The position numbers and the translations under genes were made by a program. From Saccharina japonica (Eukaryota > Sar > Phaeophyceae > Laminariales > Laminariaceae): a DNA stretch of 64,000 nt. The stretch spans positions 496,001 to 560,000 of the forward strand of contig MEHQ01000533.1 of assembly GCA_008828725.1 (NCBI GenBank), given 5' to 3'. Numbering within the stretch: the stretch's first letter is position 1; each line of letters begins with the position of its first letter. Below, piece after piece: positions 1 to 12,017 of the stretch. The notes beneath the pieces were generated by a model, which made no database searches, was not told where the DNA came from, and worked only from the letters and a program-made list of their open reading frames with translations.

Positions 1-1
1 G

Positions 2-112
2 TGCGACGAGGAGGACCTCGACGAGTTGGGCATCAAGTGCGAAGGGTGGCGCGCAACATAGCAGAAGGTCCGTCAATTGGTTCGAGGGGTCGAGGACGGG
101 GCCGAGGCATAG
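2..112 (+). pseudogene. Possible 3' end of a coding region (SAM-domain-like tail)
   Basis: The frame starting at base 2 is open from the left edge and reads EEDLDELGIKCEGWRA before a TAG at 59-61. The same frame continues as QKVRQLVRGVEDGAEA to a second TAG at 110-112. Acidic residues followed by L-x-E-L-G-I and then G-x-R is the pattern of the last helices of a sterile alpha motif (SAM) domain, and the residues after the first TAG would continue such a helix. The first TAG may be a nonsense change or the true end. With only about 36 residues visible the domain call is tentative. No partner gene follows. Confidence 0.3.
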
Positions 113-2570
113 GTGCGGAAATTGTGTAATGCCGAGAAGAGCGATGCAAAAGAGGAAATAGGACGGCTGCAACTGCGATGCGGACCGATGATCCCAATGC
201 ATCCAGGGAGGCGCTGGGGCAGGTACGGGTACGAGAGCAGGGGTGGGGGCGGGTGGGTAGGGAGACGGTGGGTGAGAGGGGCAGGGCGTGATAATGCCCA
301 ACCTCCTGACGACTAGACATGTCCTTCGTTGTCATGAAGCGTGCCTTCCCAGTACCGTCACCGTTGTTAGCTTAGGACCGCCCAGACGCTATCATCACCT
401 TTTTTTTATGCATCTACTGCTGTAGTGCCTTCTTTTCGATATCCCCTTGCTTGTTTTCTCTCTTTGGTTTCCCATCTTTCGGTTTATCCTGGTTTGTTCT
501 TCCCCCCGCTCCTTTGTTGTTCCCGCTTAGCTCCTAACGATTCAGTTTCATATCCTTTGCGTTGATTTTGTGTTTTTTGCACGCGGTGGGTACGCGTGCG
601 CAGTTCTTTCATTTTGCGATCGGCGATTCAATGTGACCTCATCTGATTTCATTTGATGATGCGTCTCATTTTGGGTTATTTCGTTTTTTGTTATATTTCT
701 CTTTGTATGCGGCCCCCTTCAAATATTTGGAACTGACGTAAAGTATGCATCTGGGGGCTGATGCATACGCTGTGTTTGTGTTCAGTTCTCATGGGTACCT
801 GGCTGGTTTTGGTAACCTTTGATTTGAGTGCGTGTGTTTCCCTGGGATATTACTCCGCCCTACTAGTTTGGAGCTTGTTCTGCGACCACGGACACACGAT
901 TTTGGAGATGATATATGTGATTATAACAGGAACAGTTTATTTCCCACGACGGAATGGATCCACTTGTCTGGATTTTACACTCTCTAACATTGATAAAGCC
1001 CACACAAGTACATACGTAACACGTATAAATGCAGCACAAAACAAACACTAACATTATGCACAGACGATATTTTGACATGCTCTTGCCCTCTCCGCCTATG
1101 AGAGCATACATAGTCATTATCACTACTGTAGTTCCTTTCACCGGTTTCCACTCTTTACTCTCCGTACGGTCTTCAGTTTTACAGCAAAATACATTTATGT
1201 TTTGGTTCTGGTAGGTCAGGTGCAAGCTATATAGTACGATGCAATAGGTGCTTGAGCTGTTTCTTGGATCTAACTCACACTACAACACTACCACCACCAC
1301 GATCTCGTGAGCTAGAGCAATGAACCATTTATCTTGAATAAATTCGAGCTGTTCTTCCCATCCCACCTCTGATGCGTTCGTTCTTCCATTATTTGTAACA
1401 ATGTCGAGTAATGGTTAATTTCACCAGTTTCCACTCTATATCCCACGTGTGGTTTGCAGGTTACCTTCGTTTCGTTTCTAGCAAGATGAGGACAGGCATT
1501 GGGATGCGATACAATTAGGTGTTGGAGCGTGAGGCTACTCTTGCAACTAACGTATATACAACTTCAGTAGGACTGCACTCCCGGTCCCAACAAAGGCTGT
1601 TCATAACGAGTACTACGACGGGTACAGCCCCAACAATGCCTCTCTCTCTGCGATAACTTGTGCTGCGATAACTTGTGCTCCAAATTATGAGGCTTACAAT
1701 ATATATACTGTATACACATCGGACTGAACAACGTCTCTAAAGAGTCAGTTCGTACGACGATATATGCAGCACGTCAAAACCCCCTATTTGAAAAATCAAA
1801 TATCCCCCGTGCCCTTTTCAAGCACAGAGTACGCATACAGTACGTAGTACTCTAACGAAGGCAAAGAGTGCACACCCCATACCACCACTGGCAGTCACCC
1901 AATCACCTTTATCCTTCTCTGGATGCCTCCCTGCCTCTACGTCATAAATTACGCACGATTCATCGTCAGCTAGCATGCTACCAGGTATAACCTAGTCGTA
2001 CCAACCAGTGCATTTGCTTGACACGTTGTTCGCATGCCATTAGTTATGGAATCGCTTCTCGGCAACGACGCGTATGCGGCAGAAACCATGTTAGGAATAT
2101 CAAGGATAGACGCACATACAGTAATGTGCGACGTCTCTCTTGTGAAACCAAATATCCAAATTGCCGTGGCTTCAGACCGGACTCCGCTCGGAATCCGTTC
2201 GGCGGCCTAGCGATCGGTTTCTGAACTACACTGCTCGAGGGTCGGGCTCCTGAGCCTCGGCGCCGTCGATTCATCGCGCGCGCACTCTCACATCGAGTGC
2301 GGCCATAGAACGCGTCGACCCCGAACTGGACGGATCTTGCGGGGATGGCGAGACATTGAGGTCCCCTTTCCAGACAGATATTCTGTTTTCTGTCTCCTGG
2401 AGAATTATTTCGTGTAACTGTACGATCTCGATTTGGGATTGTCGCCGAGCTCTCTCTTCGCACTCACGGACTCTCGTTCCTCGCCGCTTTCTCTCGACTA
2501 TCTCCATCGGTAGGTCGGGTCGCCTTTTGCCTCTTTGAACCCCTCCGTATTGCCTCCTTCACCGTAGGTT
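113..2570. other. No gene recognised
   Basis: Short open frames occur on both strands but overlap each other and match no family I recognise. 360-720 is T-rich. I see no tRNA or tandem repeat here. Confidence 0.5.
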
Positions 2571-2573
2571 GTG

Positions 2574-2602
2574 TAGCAGCAGGCAGCAGCAGGCAGCAGC
2601 AG
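2574..2602 (+). repeat. Short CAG-rich tract
   Basis: GCAGCAGGCAGCAG repeats about three times, just before the palindromic minisatellite. Confidence 0.7.
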
Positions 2603-2679
2603 TTCGTAGAAACAAACAATTCGGTCTATTAATGGCTAGTTTTTCAGGTGTGAAATATCCGCACCCTGTCCAACTATAA

Positions 2680-2930
2680 TTACTCGTAGTTGTCTGCCAG
2701 ACAACTACTGTGTGATAAAGTTGTGCTACTACAGTAGTCGTCTACAGTTAAGAAATTGTACAACTAGTTGTCTGTAGACCACTTCGGTTTGAAAAACTTG
2801 TGCAACTAGCTGTCTGCAGATAACTAATGGGCGAAAAAACTGTGCAACTAGTTGTTTAGGGACAACTACGAAGCAGTAGGGGCCGCGCACAACCTTAAAC
2901 TGTCTGCTTAGTTGTCTGCGGACAACCTGA
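2680..2930. repeat. Palindromic minisatellite, array A
   Basis: About five to six degenerate units of roughly 42-50 bp. Each carries a near-perfect palindrome of the form AGTTGTCTGCAGACAACT followed by a spacer such as GTTTGAAAAAGTTGTGCA. The same unit forms array B at 4,600-5,030. Both arrays end with a sequence close to GCGGCCGCGCACAAC / GGGCCGCGCACAAC, so they are parts of one repeat family. Confidence 0.8.
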
Positions 2931-3430
2931 ACGTGTACACTGTTCGATATAGGCTACTCCCGATCAATATGTGCAACTCCCGGTCACCACACCAAACGAC
3001 AACCATTGATATTCGCCTTTACACCTTGCTCGTGTTTGCATCTATCTATTATATGTTTTCGCGAGTGTGCCCCCCAAAACGCGTGAAACCAAAATGCAAC
3101 ACCCTACATCCACCAAAGGCCGTACCTCACCCCCTCACCCATTATAACGAGTTTTTTTAGGTTTTTAGAAAATTGTTACAAGTAAAAGTACGTTTTGTTC
3201 CTCTCCCGTTCTATCCCATTCAGTCTCTCGGATCATAGGAACTTATTTACGAATTTTGATAAGAAGTATTCATATACGTTGAAGAAACTTTCTACGCAGC
3301 CTCCATAGTTGGGTATTACCTACTCAATCGGACGAACTCACAGCTAACGCATGTATAGTCGTAATTCCAATCTTATTATTAATAGAGTCGTGACAATGTG
3401 ACAATGACCCCACGGAATTTGTGTCTTAGG
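2931..3430. other. No gene recognised
   Basis: AT-rich DNA with one short open frame of no recognisable type. A stretch at 3,308-3,350 (GTTGGGTATTACC...ACTCACAGCTAAC) resembles the repeat pair at 36.08-36.2 and 36.66-36.8 kb. Confidence 0.4.
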
Positions 3431-3438
3431 GTACTGTG

Positions 3439-4270
3439 CAGGGTTCGAATTAGTTGGTGAAACGTGCGCAATTGCACCAAAAATCTAAAATATCAGCTTT
3501 TGCACACCAAAAAAGCAGTGGATGTGCGGCTTTGCGCACATCTTTTTTAGGCCCCCGCACACTTTTCGGCCGCAGGCCAAAAACATGTGCGGGGCCACTT
3601 TGCCGTAGGCAAAAAAAAAATTGGGGCCTATTTTCGCCGCAGGCGAAAATTTGTTTTGGTCCGTTTTCGCCGCAGGCGAAATTTGTTTTAGGCCTTTTTC
3701 TTGCGATTTATTCGACAATTTCCTGCTGAATTTGTCTGTGGCTTTCTTTTTTGAGGGCACTGAGTTCAAATTTATGACGGTTTTGTACGTCCGTGGATTG
3801 AACAAGGCTTGAAAGGGTCGCAAATACAAAGGCTATGCTTGTCTGTGTGTTATTTGCAAGACGAGCGAATGAGACGCACATTTTGAGTACATTTACGCAC
3901 ATACGTCCAAAAGTTTCGGCTCCGGCGGCCCTCCGGGGGCCCTCCCGGGTGGCCCTCCGGGGGCCCTCCCGGGAGGCCCTCCCGGGGGGGGCTCCCGAGG
4001 GCCCCTACGGGGACTCCTGCAGGGAGCGCACCTCGCCTCCGGCTCGGTGTGCGCTACGCGCACATCCAAATATGCCCGATGTACGCTAGGCCCTCCCGGG
4101 AGGCCCTCCCGGGAGGCCCTCCCGGGGGGCCCTCCCGAGGGCGCCTACGGGGGGCCCTGCGGGGAGCGCACCTCGCCTCCGGCTCGGTGTGCGCTACGCG
4201 CACATCCAAATATGCCCATGCCCGATGTGCGCTACGCGCACATGTTGCTGGAGCACTAATTCGAACCCTG
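3439..4270. mobile_element. Non-autonomous hAT-type element (832 bp)
   Basis: The left end CAGGGTTCGAATTAG is matched by the inverted right end CTAATTCGAACCCTG. The element is flanked by an exact 8-bp target duplication GTACTGTG at 3431-3438 and 4271-4278. An 8-bp duplication and ends of the type YARNG are the established signature of the hAT superfamily. The inside has no transposase. It holds CGCAGGC-rich inverted motifs (3,540-3,690), runs of CCCTCCCGGG-type palindromes, and a direct repeat (4022-4077 and 4162-4217). It sits between the two palindromic minisatellite arrays. Confidence 0.88.
4022..4217 (+). repeat. Direct repeat inside the hAT MITE (two copies, 140 bp apart)
   Basis: A 56-bp segment beginning GGGAGCGCACCTCGCCTCC and ending CCAAATATGCCC occurs at 4022-4077 and again at 4162-4217. 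The DNA between is made of CCCTCCCGGG-like palindromic blocks. It includes TGTGCGCTACGCGCACA, itself a palindrome. Confidence 0.8.
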
Positions 4271-4424
4271 GTACTGTGTAATACCGTAATACGTACCATA
4301 GTATACGTGTTGGGAAGAACAATGTACCATACGAATACTCGTATTATAAGATGCCTGCAGAAATAATCAGGTACCTTGTGGTGCAACATGTATACGGGGT
4401 ACAACATGTTTACGTGTATACGTG

Positions 4425-4443
4425 CGTACGTACGTACGTACGT
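4425..4443. repeat. (TACG)n microsatellite
   Basis: Perfect CGTACGTACGTACGTAC run of about 19 bp. Confidence 0.8.
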
Positions 4444-4599
4444 ACTCGGTGCGGAGCCTGTGTTCCGTCATGGATGCTACTGTAGAGACGCCGTCGATGC
4501 TACTGTGATGGTGTGATAGAAATGACGAAATAACTCCCCTACTATTAATAATTAACACCCCTGGCACACTGCTGTTACGATGTTAGTTTGGTGTGACGA

Positions 4600-5030
4600 A
4601 CATCTGTAGACAAGTACTGTTTGAGAAAGTTGTGCAGCTAGTTGTCTGTAGACAACTAGTGTTTGAAAAAGTTGTGCAACTAGTTGTATGTATACAAGTA
4701 CTGTTTGAAGACGTTGTCCAATCTACTCGTAGTTGTCTGTAGACAGCGACTGTCTGAAACAATTGTGCAACTAGTCTGTAGACAACTACCGTGTGAAACA
4801 ATTGCGCAACTAGTTGTGTGCAGAACACTACTGCTCGAAAAAGTTGTGCAACTAGTTGTCTGTGGACAACTACTGTTTGAAAAAGTCGTGCAACTAGTTG
4901 TCTGCAGACAGCTAGTGTTTGGAAAACTTGTTCAACCAGTTGTCTGCAGACAACTACTGGGTGGAAACCAAGTGCAACAAATTGTTTAAAGACAACTACT
5001 GAGTAGTTGCGGCCGCGCACAACTGTAAGT
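4600..5030. repeat. Palindromic minisatellite, array B
   Basis: About nine to ten units of 41-46 bp sharing AAAAGTTGTGCAACTAGTTG, then TCTGTAGACAACTAC. Two palindromes per unit (TTGTGCAACTAG-like and AGTTGTCTGCAGACAACT) make every monomer able to form a hairpin. Same family as array A. Open frames through this array are artefacts of the repeat length. Confidence 0.85.
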
Positions 5031-5075
5031 TGTAGTTGTACAGGATCTGAAATTATTACTGCTGGTTCACGTATC

Positions 5076-5262
<187 letters not shown>

Positions 5263-5639
5263 TGTAGTAAATTTCCCATACATTAAAATAAATCTTCGGT
5301 TTCGCCCGAGAAAAAATACTTGATAATAACTATTAAAACACTAGTTGGGATCAACCTCGAGGTGGAAACCAATAACAATCGAACCCGTGACACACATAAA
5401 TAAAGCAAACATAAATCTATGTTATTACATGCTTCTATTCTGTCTGTCTGTAATTAAGCAGCGCTATCCAGAGCGGTTCAGCCCCACCTTGCCCCATGGG
5501 TAGGGAGGCTGGGTGCCACAACCCGCAGAACACTGAATCCCATGCCGCGCCGAGCCGTGGCCGTGGCGCAATCCCGAAGCAGTTCTGGCAGCCATCTCGC
5601 CAGCCTACCTGCTGACTTCTAATTTTGAATTACTATTCT

Positions 5640-7725
5640 GGCAGCTGATTGGTTGCCCAAATCCATGCCAGTGGCTGCTGGCTCTTTCTAGAACGTCGGT
5701 GCTGAAAAGAGCCACCGAGCTTCCTCTAAACCCGGGGAGGATAGACTCCCATCCCCGGATCAGAAGTCCCTCCATATCTCTACAACTCCGACCAACCCGG
5801 GACAAAAACAGCGATTTCCGGGTTCGACCCTGCCCCGCACGGTATGGAAACCCCACCACCATCAGTTGGTCACTGATTGGCTGAGGCTCAGGGAGCCAGC
5901 GGCGCCCGGGGACGATAAATTCCCATCCCCGGGTCATAAATCCTTCCATACATCTACAACTCCAACGACCCGGGGACGCAAACGGACATCCCCCGGATCG
6001 ATACCGCCTCACAAGGTGTGGAAACCCCAATACCACGGGAACATCTACGGTTGCCTAACCCTCATAGAGCCAGCGTGCGGCGAGAGTTGCCCCTCGGGGC
6101 AACGTCGAAGTCCCGTCGCACCCGGGGATGATAACGTCCCATCCCCGGGCCATGGATCTCTCCATACATCTACAACCCCAACAACTCGGGGACGATAACG
6201 GACATCTCCCGGGTCGATACCGCCCCGCAAGGTGTGGAAACCCCACCACCACTGGCTGACTGATGATTTGGCTGGGGCGCTGGAGTTCATAGAGCCAGCA
6301 CGCGGCGAGAGTTGCAACAGTGAGGTCCCGCCGCACCCGGGGATGATATGATCCCATCCCCTTGTCAGAATTCCTTCCATACATGTACAACTCCAACGAA
6401 CCGGGGATGCAAACGGACATCGCCCGGATCGATACCGCCTCACGAGGTGAGGAAACCCCAATACCACGGGAATACTTACGGTGGCCTGACCCTCATAGAG
6501 CCAGCGTGCGGCGACAATTGCCCCTCGGGGCAGCGTCGAAGTTTCGCCGCACTCGGAGATGATAACGTCCCGTCCCCGGGTTATAAATCCTTCCATACAT
6601 GTATAACTCTATCAACCCGGGGACGAAAACAGACATCCCCGGGTCGATACCGCCCCGCAAGGTGTGGAAACCCCACCACCACTGGCTGGTTGCTGATTTG
6701 GTTGAGGCGATGAAGTTCATGGAGCCAGCACGCAGCGAGGGCTGCCTCTCGGGACAACAGCGAGGTCCCGCCGCACCCGGGGACGATAAGTTTTTATCCC
6801 CGAGTCAGAACTCCTTCCATACATCTACAACTCCAACGACCCGCGGACGCAAACGGACATCCCCCGGATCGATACCGCCTCACAAGGTGTGGAAACCCCA
6901 ACCCCACGGTTTGTATGCGATTTCCTGGCACTCATAGAGCCAGCATGCGGCGAGAGTTGCCCCCGGGGCAAATTTGAAGTCCCGCCGCACCCGGGGATGA
7001 TAACGTCCCATCCCCGGGTCGTACATGCTTCCATACATCCACAAACCCAACAACCCGGGGACGAAAATGACATCCCCGGGCTCGATACCGCCCCGCAAAC
7101 CCTACGAGTACCACCATTGGCTGATCGCTGATTTGGCTGAGGCGCTGGAGCCGAGAGATCCAGCACACAGCGAGGGGTACCCCACGGGGCAACGGCGAGG
7201 TCCCGCCGCTCCAGGGGATGATATGATCTCACCCCTGGGTCAGAAGTCCTCCCATACATTTACAACTCCAACGACCCGGGGACGCAGCAAACACACCCCG
7301 GGTCGATACCGCCCCACAAGGTGTGGAAACCCCAACCGCACGGACTAACTTTCGGTTGCCTGGCCGTCATAGAGCCAATATGCGACGAGAGTTGCCCCCC
7401 GGGCCAACGTCGAATCCCCACCGCACCCGGGGATGATAAGTTTCCATCTCCGGGTCAGAACTTCTTCCATACATCTACAACTCCAACAACCCGGGGACGA
7501 AAGCGGACATCCCCGGGGTCGATACCGCCCCACAAGGTGTGAAAACCCCAACCCCACGGGCTCATTTACGGATGGCTGGCTCTCATGGAGCCAGCGCGCA
7601 GCGCGAGTTGCCCCTCGGGGCAGCGGCGAGGTCCCACCGCACCTGGGGATATTAACGTCGCATTTACAACTCCAACGACCCGGGGACACAGCAAACACCC
7701 CCCGGGTCGATAGCGCCCCGCATGG
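5640..7725. repeat. Satellite array, about 215-bp monomers, dimeric pattern
   Basis: The landmark AGGTGTGGAAACCCCA or close variants recurs near 5840, 6016, 6231, 6446, 6660, 6884, 7095, 7318 and 7533, mostly 211-224 bp apart. Each monomer has CCGGGGATGATAA, CCATACATCTACAACTCCAAC and CCCCGGGTCGATACCGCC. Two monomer types largely alternate: one follows the landmark with CACCACCACTGGCTG, the other with CAATACCACGGG and then CCTCATAGAGCCAGC. This gives a higher-order unit of about 430 bp. Frames of 60-180 codons on both strands come from the repeat and are not genes. Confidence 0.88.
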
Positions 7726-7729
7726 TGGT

Positions 7730-9999
7730 TCTTGTATTCCTGTTCAGAGTGGTACATCACAGCACAATGTTAATGCGAGTACTATGGGCAACGCAAAGCT
7801 AGCGCCACGGGCGGAGCCGTGGCCGTACCGCTAGTATACACAAAAGTGCGAGCGACCTCGTAGGATTCGCGCTCTCGCAGCAAGATTAGGAGTCTGTCTT
7901 TCCAACCGGCAACGACATTGAAGGAACAAGACAGGCCAACCTACATGCCAGACATACACCCCTTTTTCTGCTGCTGTTGCTGCTAAATCGTCGCATGCGA
8001 TACACACAGAAAGCGAGTACACGATAGAACAATTTGGTTTCTAAACCCCAAGGTACTCCCTGACTGGTGCTGGTGCAGCTGGTGGTTTTTCTGCTATCTC
8101 TTGCCGTATGATATTCCATATGTCTCTGGGAGATCGTACATATTTCACTGCTGCACCGGAAAGTATACCATTGCTGCTGTTGCTCTATCGTATCCAAGGT
8201 GTATAGGGTACAGTCCCCGATCCCTGGCTGTCTCGAACACACTGTTTGCGTCGCTGCGATCGCACATCATGTTGCTCCTTCTGCATGCTCTGGGCAATTG
8301 ATATTGGGGACCCGTGGTATACGGTGCTGCCAGGGCCGTAAAAAAAAGAGAGAAAACGACACCACACACGTAGGAAGGTTAGAATGAAAAACAAACCGGA
8401 TCGCTGTGATCACAGGACGAAATGAGCGAAAACCATTATTTTCCCGTTTTTTGTTCCCTTTTTAAAACTTGGTTTTAGAGACCCCCCCCTATTTTGTTTT
8501 TTCGCTGGTGGGGGGGGGCGGGGGGCGGGCGCGGCCGGCGGGCGGAAGGCGGGCTTACTTCTGTTTATGCTTGCTATGCCTTAGTCATTCTGACCATCTG
8601 ACCACTTGAATCTCTTTCGTATGACAAGGGGGGGTGGTGCGGGGGGGGGCGTACTCATTTGTTGCTTGCCTTAGTCATTTGACCATTGACCACGCATCCC
8701 TTTCGAGACGGAGCACCGTTAATTAAAACAAAAACTTGACTTATTGTTGTCTGGGATCACACCGGTCCGGTTTCTTCCTTTCAATATAGGGGGGGGGGGT
8801 GTGGGGTATCTGGGATTCAGATCTGCGCATACACTCGGTGCTGCAACTAGTAAAATACAAGTTGGCACTCAGGTATATTTCCATACCCAACAATGGGGGC
8901 CTGCGAATGCTGGCCCTCATGCGGAGTCCTTGTATGCACCGGAAAAAATGAACACCAAGCCGCAGCGGCCGGCAACTAGCCCTGCTGTAGTTTTTTACCG
9001 GGGGCCTGGAACTAAGAATTCATATTCCTAGGACCGAGTAGTATATTGTTCAGAAAAAGTTAAAACTGTACCAGGGTTTAGGTTTTGAACTTGACCATAG
9101 GTCCCATTTACCATCGTCCCCCGTAGGAGTACCACAGCCATTCACCATGCCAAGCGTGTATTTGTACTTGGTACCAGCTGCTTGGTACCTGGTAGCTTCG
9201 TAGCACAGCCAGATTATTTAAACGTGGCGGCTACGTACGTACGCGGTCTATGTCACAGCACGTAAGAAGAGCAAAGAGGCAGTAACACATGCAGGCATCA
9301 TAACCCTCGAAATTGTCATCAGCGTCAGGCTGACCACAGCAGCGTACCCACCCTTAAGCACCAAGGCAAGGACCTGATGTGTTTTTGGTATACTGTTGCT
9401 TGTACTGCAAGTTCGCATACTGATACCAGAGGGTGATGCATACGATGTGAAGTTCGAAGCACCAAACGAACACTCCAGGCCTACTCCATGGAGATATCTG
9501 CCCCAACGCTCCAACGGTAAACTGCTTACTCGTACCTGTTGTCTCGACACCCGGTCCTTCTTGAATCAGCTAAGGGGATGGTAGACTGACAACGTCCCAT
9601 TTCCACCTACCTTTGAGTGGTAGCAAACTATCCCCTATCCCCGCGTAACGATGACGCAACGAAAGCAAATTGTGAGTAATGGAATCCCAGAGGGAGAGAC
9701 CTGCAGTCACTAACACAAAGAAGAAGCACCTGTTGTCGGCGCCTGAGCTAAGAATGAGCAGGATCGCATGTGTGTTGGGGTCAGCCATACCCGTGGAGTT
9801 GGACTGGCCTATTGGTCTGGCTCGGGTCCGCACTGTAGAACCAAAGCAATTGCTGGGCCCGGTCTCAGGTACCGAGGAGGCGCCAAACATATTATCTGTT
9901 CAAGCCCTCGTCGTCGATGGCAGCGAGTGTGTTGATTCCTGGGTATTTCGCTACCTGCAAGTCTTGCTGGCATGTAACTGCTGTAGTGGTTTATAGTAG
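7730..9999. other. No gene recognised; G-run-rich interval
   Basis: Contains G or C homopolymer-rich tracts near 8,480-8,550, 8,630-8,650 and 8,790. Short overlapping frames on both strands show no recognisable domain. Confidence 0.5.
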
Positions 10000-10007
10000 G
10001 CCGCAGC

Positions 10008-12017
10008 TAGAGATGGGCACCGGATGGCATATTCGAAAAACCCAAAACCGGATAGGAGGCGTTATTCTCAAAAACCAAAAACCGGTTTAAACGATGTTTT
10101 TCAGCCGGTTTTAACCGGTTAACCGAAAACCGGTTTAACCGGTTTTGATGCGGTAAAGCATCCATAATATTGAAAACCATAGGTGGTTTTTCTTTGATTT
10201 GCACCCCTTATTGCGCACTCCCCAAGTGTGGAGTTAATACCCTCATCATAGGACACAGGAATGCCGATGCTGGCCAGGGCACGCTTCTCCCTATTTAAAG
10301 TAAAGTTCTTCGTGTTGCTTATCTCATGGTAGAGCTCGATAGGGTACAAGAACGGAGTACTAAGGTAGGGCTCAGCCAAGAACCACGCTGATCCCATCTT
10401 CATGCATACGATCTACGGAGGAGATGTTTCCGTATCTAGCACGCCACACGCAACGTGATCTTACACGTTCGTACGCATTTGCCTATTTAGACTCGTAATA
10501 ATACGTATTGCACCTCCTCACAGCTACGTGATATCATCACATTAGCCCACCCTGAATAGTCGTACATGCAGATCCCACGACGATCAAATGATCATAAAAT
10601 CCCAGAAATCGGAAAGGGGGTCGAAGGTGCGGCTATTCGAAACAATTAAGTGAGGACACACATCCTCCCCACCTCGTAATGAGGCTTCAACGCCTCACGC
10701 GCGAGCCAACCGTGCCATACGACAATCAAAGGTTTCGATGAAGACGAAAGCCATGTAAGCTAACCGTGGCGTGAAGGTGTTGAAATTAAACGAAATCCTA
10801 AAGACGGAAGCTGGAAGGGAAAGACAAACAGAGCGAAAACAATGCACGCTGCGATGCAAAAAGCCAAGGGACTTGAAGCGACTACGTAGCGTGGAGCCAG
10901 TGGTTGGGAAACTGGATAACAACAACAGAACACATGCCCCATCAAACAAGTGCGTTAATATTGGTTATGTTCGCAACTGCGCCTCTTCGATGGAATAGTG
11001 ATGCTGGCCAACCAGATATATATATCGTTGTACCTGGTACTATTTCTTGGAAAAGCGTCACGTCGATTGTTAGCGAAACCACTACAACCAGACCCGCACA
11101 CTGCGTGCTCCCGAAACTGCACAATTCACCATCATGGTTATGACGTCGTGCGACGAGTACAAGCAACAGTCGCCCTGCACGTTAGTCTACCTGACACGAC
11201 TCAAACCTTCTGCAAAACCAAAACAAACCCTGACCCGCATACTGTAAACGAAGGCACGAGCCGGAGGGTAGAAGGGGGTGTACAAGGGGAAACACACCTG
11301 TGAACAAGACTTTTGTCGAGAAGGCCGTTGAGTGTGAACGCTCCCGCCAGTTGAACTGGAAAGTAAGTGTCACAAATAAAATTAAAAACAAACTGCATTT
11401 CGAAAATGCTCCACCCGTTTAAATACTCAACACAAAGATCGGCTCGTCTGGGGTCCGAACCGGCAAATATTGGCTCGTCTGAGCTACTGCTGTCGTCGTT
11501 TGCCGCAGCCACGTCATCGAATACAACCACCTCTTGGCTCATGTTGGAGTTGTGGTGTGTTGGACTTGCGAGCAGAGATGGGTGGTGTGTGTTTGGTGTG
11601 CCCGAGTGTTGGGTAGTGTTGGGTGTGCGGGGAAAGGGGAGGGGGTTGTGCCGCAGTGAATCCACCGAATTCAGGCTACCACCCTCTCTCTCCCAAACGC
11701 CCACGTATGGTCGCCTTGTTTATTATTTGCTGCAGTAGTTGCTACGTTCTAGAGCAGGTACAATAGACGTCGGACCAACCAGCGTTGACGTTGACACGTT
11801 CACTGGCACGTTTTAGTGTAGACGGGTTATACGGTTTTCCGGTCTAACCGGTTAACCGGTTAAACCGGTGTTTTTTATCCGGTTTAACCGGTTAACCGGT
11901 TAACCGGACCTCAAAAACCGCCAGTTTTTATTTTGAAAAACCGACTAATCACACACGCCTGATGGGTTTCCAAAAACCGCGGATAACCGTTTTTTCTCTA
12001 TCCGGTGCCCATCTCTA
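10008..12017. mobile_element. hAT-type transposon, 2,010 bp, probably defective
   Basis: The left end TAGAGATGGGCACCGG is inverted at the right end as CCGGTGCCCATCTCTA. The element is flanked by an exact 8-bp duplication GCCGCAGC at 10000-10007 and 12018-12025. Both ends carry subterminal arrays built on AACCGGTTAACCGGTT (about 10,080-10,145 and 11,820-11,930), the kind of repeat transposases often bind. No complete transposase frame is seen, so this is probably an internally deleted copy or one whose exons I cannot join. Confidence 0.9.
11201..11542 (-). CDS. Open frame inside the hAT element, possible transposase N-terminal exon
   Basis: It starts at an ATG (11540-11542) and begins MSQEVVVFDDVAAANDDSSSSDEP, an acidic Ser/Asp-rich start, followed by a mixed region with YLNGWSIFEMQF. 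It lies about 480 bp from the right end of the element and points inward, where the first exon of a hAT transposase would be expected. I cannot see a BED zinc finger or the RNase-H-like catalytic core. A second minus frame at about 10,119-10,403 could be a later piece. Function is inferred from position only. Confidence 0.25.
   Translation of the reverse strand: MSQEVVVFDDVAAANDDSSSSDEPIFAGSDPRRADLCVEYLNGWSIFEMQFVFNFICDTYFPVQLAGAFTLNGLLDKSLVHRCVSPCTPPSTLRLVPSFTVCGSGFVLVLQKV

Noticed and set aside
5640..7725. CRISPR array
   Set aside because: Repeats are about 215 bp and contiguous with no unique short spacers; the window is eukaryotic in character.
5605..7834. Many frames of 60-183 codons on both strands
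   Set aside because: All lie in the 215-bp satellite and repeat with it; no recognisable domain.
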